This document shows, piece after piece, positions 1 through 5,128 of a stretch of 5,128 nucleotides of DNA. This DNA is from Nautiliaceae bacterium (GTDB lineage Bacteria; Campylobacterota; Campylobacteria; Campylobacterales; Nautiliaceae): the NCBI GenBank assembly GCA_027035735.1, contig JALVUH010000156.1, positions 1-5,128 on the forward strand, in the 5' to 3' direction. The notes under the pieces were generated by a model. The model searched no databases and was not told where the DNA came from. It saw only the letters and a list, made by a program, of their open reading frames with translations. Position numbers and translations under genes: made by a program. Every line of letters begins with the position of its first letter. Positions within the stretch are counted from its first letter, which is position 1.

Positions 1-152
1 CATAAAAGTTTAGGATTTAATTGATTTTCTATATTCATATCTTCTACAATTTTATTAAAAACTTCTTTATAATACAAAGGATATGGTAATTTATTTGCTT
101 TTTTTAATTCTTCTAATGTTTTTTGAGAAATATTTAAAATTAATTCTTCCAT
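1..152 (-). CDS. Unidentified protein, N-terminal 50 residues only (runs off left edge)
   Basis: An open frame reads leftward from an ATG at 152-150 to the window edge without a stop. The visible protein begins MEELILNISQKTLEELKKAN and continues with KLPYPLYYKEVFNKI. An AAAGG ribosome site lies 7 nt upstream of the ATG (160-164 on the minus strand), and a good TATAAT box lies about 35 bp upstream, so the start looks real. The visible part is charged and probably helical, with no signal peptide or membrane segment. The pattern 'leu-pro-x-pro-x-x-tyr' followed by a helix resembles the N-terminal leader of some Campylobacterota GGDEF-type signalling proteins. This is only a resemblance from memory, and no catalytic domain is visible. 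It is transcribed divergently from mqnC. The gene call is fairly secure; the function is unknown. Confidence 0.7.
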   Translation of the reverse strand, partial: MEELILNISQKTLEELKKANKLPYPLYYKEVFNKIVEDMNIENQLNPKLL

Positions 153-161
153 AAAGTTGCC

Positions 162-175
162 TTTTTTGATATTAT
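162..175 (+). promoter_or_regulatory. Predicted sigma-70 promoter for mqnC
   Basis: A T-tract (162-167) leads into TGATATTAT (167-175), an extended -10 of the form TGn-TATnAT with one mismatch to TATAAT. The start would fall near 182, giving a leader of about 30 nt with AAGGAG before the TTG at 212. Alternative -10 boxes are TATAAA (177-182) and TATTAT (186-191). The second would leave only a very short leader, so the first is preferred. The region is so AT-rich that the exact choice is uncertain. Confidence 0.4.
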
Positions 176-186
176 CTATAAAATGT

Positions 187-200
187 ATTATACAAAAAAG
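187..200 (-). promoter_or_regulatory. Predicted sigma-70 promoter for the leftward gene at 1-152
   Basis: On the minus strand a perfect TATAAT (192-187) directly follows CTTTTTTG (200-193). A T-tract ending in G just before TATAAT, with no recognisable -35, is the usual layout of housekeeping promoters in Campylobacter and Helicobacter. Transcription would start near 180, giving a leader of about 28 nt that contains the AAAGG ribosome site before the ATG at 152. Confidence 0.55.
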
Positions 201-206
201 AAGGAG
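201..206 (+). promoter_or_regulatory. Ribosome binding site of mqnC, fixing a TTG start
   Basis: AAGGAG is followed by 5 nt and then TTG at 212. No ATG or GTG lies in frame between the upstream stop (TAA, 179-181) and this TTG. The next in-frame Met (residue 23) would cut off part of the conserved N-terminal helix. The TTG is therefore the start. Confidence 0.8.
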
Positions 207-211
207 AAAAA

Positions 212-1258
212 TTGAGATTATCAGCAAAAGAAGCAATAAATTTAATAAAAAATGAAGATTTAATAACTCTTGGCAAAATGGCACTTGAGAAAAAAAGAGA
301 ACTTCACCCCAAAAAAATCACCACTTTTATTGTTGATAGAAACATAAATTATACAAATATATGCTGGATAGATTGTAAATTTTGTGCATTTTATAGACAT
401 AAAAAAGATAAAGATGCATATATTCTAAGTTTTGAAGAAATTGATAAAAAAATAGAAGAACTTCTTGAAATTGGAGGAACTCAAATACTATTTCAAGGAG
501 GTGTGCATCCTAATTTAAAAATAGATTTTTATGAAAATTTAGTAGAACATATCCATAAAAAATATCCTCAAATTACCATTCATGGATTTTCTGCGCCTGA
601 GATTGATTATATTGCTAAAATTTCTAAAATTTCTATTGAAGAAGTGTTAATTAGACTTAAAGAAAAAGGACTTAGCTCAATCCCAGGAGCTGGAGCAGAA
701 ATACTAAGTGATAGAGTAAGAGATATTATTGCTCCTAAAAAAATTTCTTCTTATAGATGGCTTGAAATTCACCGCACAGCTCATAAAATAGGAATGAAAA
801 CTACTGCAACTATGATGTTTGGAACGGTTGAGAGAGTAGAAGAAATAGTAGAACATTGGGAGAAAATAAGAAGACTTCAAGATGAAACAGGAGGATTTAG
901 AGCATTTATTATGTGGTCTTTTCAACCATATAACACAGCTTTAATGAAAGAAGGAATTGTTACTCAAAAAACTTCATCTAATAGATATTTAAGATACTTA
1001 GCAGTTGCAAGACTTTTTCTTGATAACTTTAAGAATATTCAAAGTTCTTGGGTTACTCAAGGAAGCTATATTGGTCAAATGGCTTTACTTTATGGTGCAA
1101 ATGATTTAGGCTCAACAATGATGGAAGAAAATGTTGTAAGAAGTGCTGGAGCACAAAATAGAATGAACCAAGAAGAGATGATAAAATTAATTAAAGATAT
1201 AGGAGAAATCCCTGCAAAAAGAAATACAGCATATGAAATTTTAGAAGTGTTTGATTAA
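212..1258 (+). CDS. mqnC: Cyclic dehypoxanthinyl futalosine synthase (menaquinone biosynthesis, radical SAM)
   Basis: This cytoplasmic radical SAM enzyme cyclises dehypoxanthine futalosine in the futalosine route to menaquinone, the respiratory quinone of Campylobacterota. The iron-sulfur cluster motif CxxxCxxC is C51, C55 and C58 (CWIDCKFCAFYR), with the family-typical placement near residue 50. Further markers of MqnC are FQGGVHP (about 94-100), HGFSAPEI (about 124-131), SIPGAGAEIL followed by DRVRDIIAPKK, and TTATMMFGTVE. The last two separate it from its paralogue MqnE, which usually reads differently there. The length of 348 residues is normal and the C-terminal SPASM-like half is intact. 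It starts at TTG behind AAGGAG. It appears to be a single-gene unit, divergent from the left-edge gene, and its last 18 bp overlap the 3' end of the opposing nitrilase-fold gene. No other menaquinone gene is in the window, consistent with the scattered mqn genes common in this phylum. Confidence 0.95.
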   Translation: MRLSAKEAINLIKNEDLITLGKMALEKKRELHPKKITTFIVDRNINYTNICWIDCKFCAFYRHKKDKDAYILSFEEIDKKIEELLEIGGTQILFQGGVHPNLKIDFYENLVEHIHKKYPQITIHGFSAPEIDYIAKISKISIEEVLIRLKEKGLSSIPGAGAEILSDRVRDIIAPKKISSYRWLEIHRTAHKIGMKTTATMMFGTVERVEEIVEHWEKIRRLQDETGGFRAFIMWSFQPYNTALMKEGIVTQKTSSNRYLRYLAVARLFLDNFKNIQSSWVTQGSYIGQMALLYGANDLGSTMMEENVVRSAGAQNRMNQEEMIKLIKDIGEIPAKRNTAYEILEVFD

Positions 1259-2017
1259 TTTAGAAAGTTCTAAAAATTTCCACTCTTTTCTTGCTTCTAT
1301 AATTTTTTCTTTTTTTATACTAAAAATACCTATTTCTTCTTTGTTTCCTAAAATATTTAAAATTTCACCTTCTGGACTAATTCCAAAACTTTTACCATAA
1401 AATTCCCAATCTTTATATGCTCCAATTCTATTTGCCCTAATAACATATTTGTGATTTAAAAAAGCCTTAGTTTGTAAAATATTAAGCCATCTTTGATAAG
1501 AATTAAATGTCCCAACACTTGGTATTAATATACAATCAACATTCTTTTTATTAAAATATTCCCAAAATTTCTCAATATGTGCTTCAAATCCGAACATAAC
1601 TCCAAATTTTATATTGTCTATATTAAATACTAAAGGAGTTGATTCGTTTATATCAAAAAATTTATCTTCCCTCCAATGTGAATAAGGCATATAAACCTGT
1701 TGATAATAATATTTAATTTTTTCTCCATCTATTTTTGCAATTACTTTAAATTTTTTATCTTTAATTATTTTTATTAATGGAGCAATTATTGTAATTGAAT
1801 AAACTTTTGAGAGCTGTTTAAGATGTTTTAGTTGATGTTTTGTTTGATTTTTAATAAAAGAAATAGGCATTTTTTCTATCTCTTTGAAAAATCTATTGAG
1901 CACATATTCAGGTAAAAGAACAAGTTTGGCTTTTTCTTTTTTAGCTCTTTGTATTAAATAACTTAAATTTGCCGTATCATAAGGTAAATTATCTGTTTGT
2001 ATTACTGCTATTTTCAA
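1241..2017 (-). CDS. Nitrilase-superfamily (carbon-nitrogen hydrolase fold) protein, probably catalytically inactive
   Basis: This is a single 258-residue domain of the nitrilase fold and probably cytoplasmic, as there is no signal peptide or membrane segment. Fold landmarks run in order: MKIAVIQTD (1-9), KLVLLPEYVL (31-40) with the catalytic-type Glu37, VDCILIPSVGTF (160-171), KAFLNHKYVIRANRIG (184-199) and FYGKSFGISPEGEIL (206-220). Active family members use a Glu-Lys-Cys triad. Here the lysine position (usually RKxHL) reads QQVYM, giving Gln107, and the cysteine position (usually GVxxCYE) reads GVMFGFE, giving Gly143. The structural Glu of the usual RAxEN reads KAFLN. Amide or nitrile hydrolysis is therefore unlikely; a binding or scaffolding role is possible but unproven. 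The start is TTG at 2017, overlapping the xseB stop as TTGA, behind AAGGGA at 2027-2022. It is the last gene of the minus-strand block and runs 18 bp into mqnC. No frameshift is seen, so it is maintained rather than decayed. Confidence 0.85.
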   Translation of the reverse strand: MKIAVIQTDNLPYDTANLSYLIQRAKKEKAKLVLLPEYVLNRFFKEIEKMPISFIKNQTKHQLKHLKQLSKVYSITIIAPLIKIIKDKKFKVIAKIDGEKIKYYYQQVYMPYSHWREDKFFDINESTPLVFNIDNIKFGVMFGFEAHIEKFWEYFNKKNVDCILIPSVGTFNSYQRWLNILQTKAFLNHKYVIRANRIGAYKDWEFYGKSFGISPEGEILNILGNKEEIGIFSIKKEKIIEARKEWKFLELSKLIKHF

Positions 2018-2196
2018 TTAGTCCCTTTTATCTCTTCAAATTCAAGTTTAGCTTCTTCTATCATTTTACTTGCTTCTTCTAAAAGTTTTATTCCTTTTTT
2101 ATAATACTCCATTGCATCATAAAGAGTTATTTCTGGGTCGTTTAATTTCTCAAGTAATTTTTTTGCTTCTTCAAGTTTTTTTTCAAAATCTTGCAT
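2014..2196 (-). CDS. xseB: Exodeoxyribonuclease VII small subunit
   Basis: XseB binds the large subunit XseA to form exonuclease VII, which degrades single-stranded DNA from both ends into oligonucleotides in the cytoplasm. The 60-residue protein is two acidic/basic helices typical of the family: MQDFEKKLEEAKKLLEKLND, a short turn with PEITLYDA, then MEYYKKGIKLLEEASKMIEEA. It is slightly shorter than the common 70-80 residues but holds the whole core. The ATG at 2196 is chosen over the in-frame TTG at 2199 because AGGAG (2207-2203) lies 6 nt before the ATG but only 3 nt before the TTG. Its first 14 bp overlap the end of metX, and its TGA overlaps the TTG of the next gene. The large subunit is not in the window. 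Confidence 0.88.
   Translation of the reverse strand: MQDFEKKLEEAKKLLEKLNDPEITLYDAMEYYKKGIKLLEEASKMIEEAKLEFEEIKGTN
2022..2027 (-). promoter_or_regulatory. Ribosome binding site for the TTG start of the nitrilase-fold gene
   Basis: AAGGGA on the minus strand lies 4 nt before TTG (2017-2015), inside the last codons of xseB. The TTG shares two bases with the xseB TGA stop, forming TTGA (2017-2014). This layout favours reinitiation by ribosomes ending xseB. The encoded MKIAVIQ strand matches the first beta strand of the family, which supports this start over any downstream one. Confidence 0.7.
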
Positions 2197-3289
2197 CAAG
2201 TTCTCCTTTTAAAATATCACTAATCAAATAATCAAATTTATCAATTTCTACCAAAAAACTATCATGTCCATAATCACTATCTATTTCATAATACTGAGCT
2301 TTACCTCCGACTTTATCCATATACTTTTTAATATCTCTCATCTCTTGAGGGAAAAAAAGAGTATCTCCGCTAAAACTAATTAAAAATAGTTTATCTTTTA
2401 TTTGTTTAAAAGCTTCATCTAAAGAATTAAATCCTCTGCTTATATCAAACAGAGAAATTGCTTTTAATAAATATATATAACTTAAAGCATCAAACCATTT
2501 AGGAAAATTTGCTCCATTATATTCTAAATAACTTTCAACTTGAAATCTTCCAAATAACTCAAACATTCCATCTGTTTTTACATATTCTCTTCCAAATTTT
2601 TTTTCAAATGTTGAAGGAGAGATATAATTTAGATATCCTATCATTCTAGCAGCCGCAAGTCCTTTAAGTTCTGCACCAATAGGATAATTTCCATTTTTAA
2701 ATTCTTTATCTGCTCTAATTGCTTCAATCATTGACTTATTTATGGCTATCACATAAGGCTTTGTTTGATAAGTAGTAGCTATTGGAATTATATACTCAGC
2801 AAATCCTGGATAATCTACAGCAAGTCTTAAAGCTTGCATTCCTCCCATACTACCGCCAATTACAGCTTTTAATTTTTTAATACCAAGTGAATCAAGCAAA
2901 ATTTTTTGAGCTTTTATCATATCTTTTATTGTAATAACAGGAAATTTAAGTCTATATCTTTCATTGCTTCCAGGATAAATAGGGCTCATAGGACCAGTTG
3001 AGCCAAAACAACTTCCAATTACATTTGTAGCTATCACAAAATATTTTGTAGTATCAATTGCTTTACCATCTCCTATTAACTTATCCCACCATCCAGGTTT
3101 TCTATCTCCGGGATAAAGTCCTGCTGCATGATGAGAACCAGAAAGTGCATGAGTTATAAGAATTACGTTTGATTTATCTTCATTAAGCTCACCATATGTT
3201 TCATATATAATTTGCCAAGGTTCAAGAATTCTACCACTCTCAAGATACAAAGGCTTAGTAAATTTTTCTATTTTAGTTTCAATTTTCAT
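2183..3289 (-). CDS. metX: Homoserine O-acetyltransferase (methionine biosynthesis)
   Basis: MetX transfers an acetyl group from acetyl-CoA to the hydroxyl of homoserine, the activation step before sulfur is added on the way to methionine. It is a cytoplasmic alpha/beta-hydrolase-fold enzyme. The nucleophile elbow is GGSMGG (145-150) with Ser147; the other triad members are Asp309 in SFSGDTLFFP and His342 in DYGHDSFL. The oxyanion region THALSGSHHAAG (46-57), the WWDKLIGDGKAIDT segment, GSCFGSTGP (92-100) and the substrate-type Arg215 in AAARMIGY all match the family. At 368 residues it is full length. Some MetX-like proteins use succinyl-CoA, and the sequence alone does not settle the acyl donor; acetyl is the default. 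The ATG at 3289 sits behind AAAGG with 5-nt spacing. Its first 11 bp overlap the 3' end of the GGDEF/EAL gene and its last 14 bp overlap xseB, so it probably shares their mRNA. Confidence 0.94.
   Translation of the reverse strand: MKIETKIEKFTKPLYLESGRILEPWQIIYETYGELNEDKSNVILITHALSGSHHAAGLYPGDRKPGWWDKLIGDGKAIDTTKYFVIATNVIGSCFGSTGPMSPIYPGSNERYRLKFPVITIKDMIKAQKILLDSLGIKKLKAVIGGSMGGMQALRLAVDYPGFAEYIIPIATTYQTKPYVIAINKSMIEAIRADKEFKNGNYPIGAELKGLAAARMIGYLNYISPSTFEKKFGREYVKTDGMFELFGRFQVESYLEYNGANFPKWFDALSYIYLLKAISLFDISRGFNSLDEAFKQIKDKLFLISFSGDTLFFPQEMRDIKKYMDKVGGKAQYYEIDSDYGHDSFLVEIDKFDYLISDILKGELDARF
2203..2207 (-). promoter_or_regulatory. Ribosome binding site of xseB
   Basis: AGGAG (within AAAAGGAGAA) on the minus strand lies within the last codons of metX. 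Its 6-nt distance to the ATG at 2196 decides that start over the TTG one codon upstream. Confidence 0.75.
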
Positions 3290-5128
3290 TATTGCCTTTT
3301 TTAGATGAAATTTTATCTTTTTTTAATATATTTTCAAGAGGTTCAGGCTCACAGAAATAAAATCCTTGATATTCATCAACACTAAGTTGTTTTAAAATTT
3401 CAAATTTCTCTTTATCGCTTACAAATTCTGCAACTACTTTTAAATCATAATTTTTTGCAAAATTAACAATAAGTTCTATCATTTTTTTATATTTATCATT
3501 ATTTATATTTTTAACTAAACTAGCATCTATTTTTATAATGTTAGGATTCAAATCCAATACTCTTACAAAATTAGAATAACCACTTCCAAAATCATCAATT
3601 GCTATTTCTACTCCTTTTTTAGAAACTTTTTCTATAAAACTTTTAACCAAATCAAAATTCAATAAACTCTCGCTCTCTAAAATTTCAAAAACTATCCTTT
3701 TAGCATTTTTTTCATTTATCAAATTAAAAATAAAGTTTCTCATCTCTTCATCAGCTAAATCATCATAACTTAAATTAATAGAAACTTTTTTATCTAATTT
3801 TTCTAAATCTTTAAATACCTTTTTTATCATTATTTTAGAAAAATCATTATAAAGCCTCGCTTCTTTAATCAAATCCATAAAATAAAAAGGTGATTTAATT
3901 TCATTATCAATTTTGATTCTCATTAATGCTTCATATTTTGTAACCTCTCCTTTTTGATTAACTATACATTGATAATAAGGAATAATATTTTCTCTCTCAA
4001 GTGCTTCTTTTAACAAATTGATATTATATATTTTATTCTTTTGTTGTTGATATATATTTTCATCATATAAAATATATCTTTTATTTGGATTTTTCAAAGC
4101 AATTTTTAAAGCCATCTCAGCCGTTTCATAAAGCCTTTTTTTGTAATTGCTAGCTCCCAATATAAAATCTACTTTTATTCCATAAAATTCAAATTTATTC
4201 TCAAGTAATTTTTTAATAAAATCCTCATTAATCTTTTCTTTAGTAGCAATAGCAAATTCATCATTTCCTATTCTATATACAAAATCATAATTTTCTTTTA
4301 AATATTTTGCAAAATTTTTTAATAAATCATCTCCAAAATCAAATCCAAAAACATCATTTATATCTGAAAAATTTTCAAGATCTAGAATAATTAAAGATTC
4401 AAATTTTTTAATATCATCAAATAATTTATTTCTATTTGGAAGATTAGTTAAAGAATCATAATATAATGAATGCAACAATTCGTTATTCATATCTTCATAT
4501 TCTTTAATTAATTTATCTTTTACTCTTCCAAACATATTCATCTGTATAATTATAAAAAATGCTAGAATTGCAAAATATACAATAACCGAACCATAAAAAA
4601 TTTCAAATGCACTGTCATGGAATCTATTAATTTTATTATGAATTTTATTTAAGATTTGAGATTTATAAATCCCTTCAACTATACTCAAATTATAATCTTT
4701 AAAATAATCAAAATAAGAAATTTTTTCTTCTATTTTGTGAGTTAAAGGATTAATCCAATAATAACTTACAAAACAACCTTTTCCTTTTTTTAAACATTCA
4801 AGATATTTTTTTCTAAACAGATGTCCTTTAAAATCTGGTTTATTTACAGAAAGTTTCAATCCAACTAAATTCTCAAGGCTTGGAGGCATATAATATAAAT
4901 ATCCAAAAACTCCATCTTTTTTAGGATTGAATGTCAAAATTTTACCCAAAGCAATATAACTTGGAGTATCTTTATTTATTTTATTCAAATATTGAGTAAT
5001 ATAATATAAAATCAAATTATCAATATAACTTTTCCTTATACCAAATATATAAATTTTTTTGCCTTTATTTTTAAAAGAGACAATATATTTTTTATTATGA
5101 TAATTTAAAATAATATAACGATTATCTT
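3279..5128 (-). CDS. Membrane Cache-sensor GGDEF/EAL protein, probable cyclic di-GMP phosphodiesterase (N-terminus beyond right edge)
   Basis: 615 residues are visible, numbered here from the codon at 5126-5124; the frame is open to the right edge, so the true start is outside. Residues 1 to about 160 look like a periplasmic Cache-type ligand-binding region: GYLYYMPPSLENLVG, then GKGCFVSYYWINP, then KISYFDYF and VEGIYKSQI, the sCache_2-like order. Residues 176-197 form a hydrophobic membrane segment, followed by a short charged helix. The GGDEF domain (about 221-357) begins DSLTNLPNR, but its signature reads RIGNDEF (285-291), the usual lysine of the FKxxND motif is Ser, the second metal Asp is Glu, and no RxxD inhibitory site is present. 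The EAL domain (about 368-603) keeps YEALMRI (Glu399), NLSYDD (Asn451), EILE (Glu481), DDFGSGYS (Asp511, Asp512), IIKID (Lys532), AEFVSD (Glu567) and YQGFYF (Gln587). This suggests an active phosphodiesterase with a regulatory or inactive cyclase domain. Its end overlaps metX by 11 bp. Confidence 0.9.
   Translation of the reverse strand, partial: DNRYIILNYHNKKYIVSFKNKGKKIYIFGIRKSYIDNLILYYITQYLNKINKDTPSYIALGKILTFNPKKDGVFGYLYYMPPSLENLVGLKLSVNKPDFKGHLFRKKYLECLKKGKGCFVSYYWINPLTHKIEEKISYFDYFKDYNLSIVEGIYKSQILNKIHNKINRFHDSAFEIFYGSVIVYFAILAFFIIIQMNMFGRVKDKLIKEYEDMNNELLHSLYYDSLTNLPNRNKLFDDIKKFESLIILDLENFSDINDVFGFDFGDDLLKNFAKYLKENYDFVYRIGNDEFAIATKEKINEDFIKKLLENKFEFYGIKVDFILGASNYKKRLYETAEMALKIALKNPNKRYILYDENIYQQQKNKIYNINLLKEALERENIIPYYQCIVNQKGEVTKYEALMRIKIDNEIKSPFYFMDLIKEARLYNDFSKIMIKKVFKDLEKLDKKVSINLSYDDLADEEMRNFIFNLINEKNAKRIVFEILESESLLNFDLVKSFIEKVSKKGVEIAIDDFGSGYSNFVRVLDLNPNIIKIDASLVKNINNDKYKKMIELIVNFAKNYDLKVVAEFVSDKEKFEILKQLSVDEYQGFYFCEPEPLENILKKDKISSKKGNNEN
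3295..3299 (-). promoter_or_regulatory. Ribosome binding site of metX
   Basis: AAAGG on the minus strand lies 5 nt before the ATG at 3289. It falls inside the last codons of the upstream GGDEF/EAL gene, so translation of metX may depend partly on ribosomes arriving from that gene. Confidence 0.65.

Larger units (their letters stand above)
161..200. repeat. Imperfect inverted repeat carrying both divergent promoters
   Basis: The outer arms CTTTTTTG (161-168) and CAAAAAAG (193-200) are exact reverse complements. The inner flanks also nearly match: the plus strand reads CTTTTTTGATATTAT inward and the minus strand reads CTTTTTTGTATAATA. The symmetry places one T-tract plus -10-like element on each strand, pointing at each other. 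It could be no more than two similar AT-rich promoters, or it could be an operator for one regulator. The left arm also overlaps the ribosome site of the leftward gene. Confidence 0.5.

Noticed and set aside
704..925. Open frame of 73 codons on the minus strand
   Set aside because: It lies wholly inside mqnC on the opposite strand, has a Ser/Phe/Tyr-rich low-complexity composition typical of antisense shadows, and matches no family I recognise.
1241..2017. Nitrilase-fold gene as a decaying pseudogene
   Set aside because: The frame is full length with no stops or frameshifts, all fold motifs and a good ribosome site are kept, and it is tightly coupled to xseB. Only the catalytic positions are changed.
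2197..2199. TTG one codon upstream of the xseB ATG as the start
   Set aside because: The AGGAG site is only 3 nt from this TTG but 6 nt from the ATG, so the ATG at 2196 is the better start.
3260..3330. Intrinsic terminator between the GGDEF/EAL gene and metX (T-rich and A-rich runs)
   Set aside because: The runs belong to lysine- and phenylalanine-rich codons and the metX ribosome site. There is no GC-containing stem, and the genes overlap.
5013..5015. TTG as the start of the GGDEF/EAL gene
   Set aside because: The frame is open upstream to the window edge and reads as plausible protein. The codon has no ribosome site and lies within the apparent sensor domain.
1..5128. Mobile element, CRISPR array, tRNA or prophage signals
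   Set aside because: No transposase, integrase, regularly spaced repeats or tRNA-like cloverleaf was seen, and codon use and base composition look uniform across the genes.

Overview
The window is very AT-rich, with A/T-ending codons throughout, tight gene packing and overlapping reading frames. Together with the futalosine-route gene mqnC, an acetyl-transfer MetX and a Cache-GGDEF-EAL receptor, this suggests a Campylobacterota (Epsilonproteobacteria) chromosome. My best guess is a member of the Nautiliales (Nautilia, Caminibacter or Lebetimonas type). That placement is inferred from composition and gene content, not from a search.

Layout. At the left edge, the first 50 codons of an unidentified leftward gene are visible (1-152). 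A 59-bp gap (153-211) holds two promoter-like elements that face each other inside a near-palindrome. They would serve the left gene and the rightward mqnC (212-1258), which starts at TTG. From 1241 to the right edge everything is on the minus strand and forms one unbroken block whose neighbouring genes all overlap. In transcription order these are a Cache-sensor GGDEF/EAL protein (3279 to beyond 5128, its start outside the window), metX (11-bp overlap), xseB (14-bp overlap) and a nitrilase-fold protein (4-bp TTGA overlap). The last gene of this block runs 18 bp into the 3' end of mqnC from the opposite strand. There is no gene-free stretch longer than 59 bp.

How the genes fit together. MqnC makes a menaquinone precursor, MetX activates homoserine for methionine synthesis, and XseB is the small subunit of exonuclease VII. 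The membrane receptor probably degrades cyclic di-GMP: its EAL site is nearly complete, while its GGDEF site is degenerate. The nitrilase-fold protein keeps the fold motifs and the catalytic glutamate, but the expected lysine and cysteine are replaced by Gln and Gly, so it is probably not an active amidase. These functions have no obvious common pathway. The overlaps argue for one mRNA with translational coupling, so the block is either a compact housekeeping operon or an unrecognised functional link.

No RNA genes, insertion sequences, CRISPR arrays or clear terminators were seen. The most unusual items are the nitrilase-fold pseudoenzyme, the receptor tied to methionine and DNA-repair genes, and the face-to-face promoter pair.
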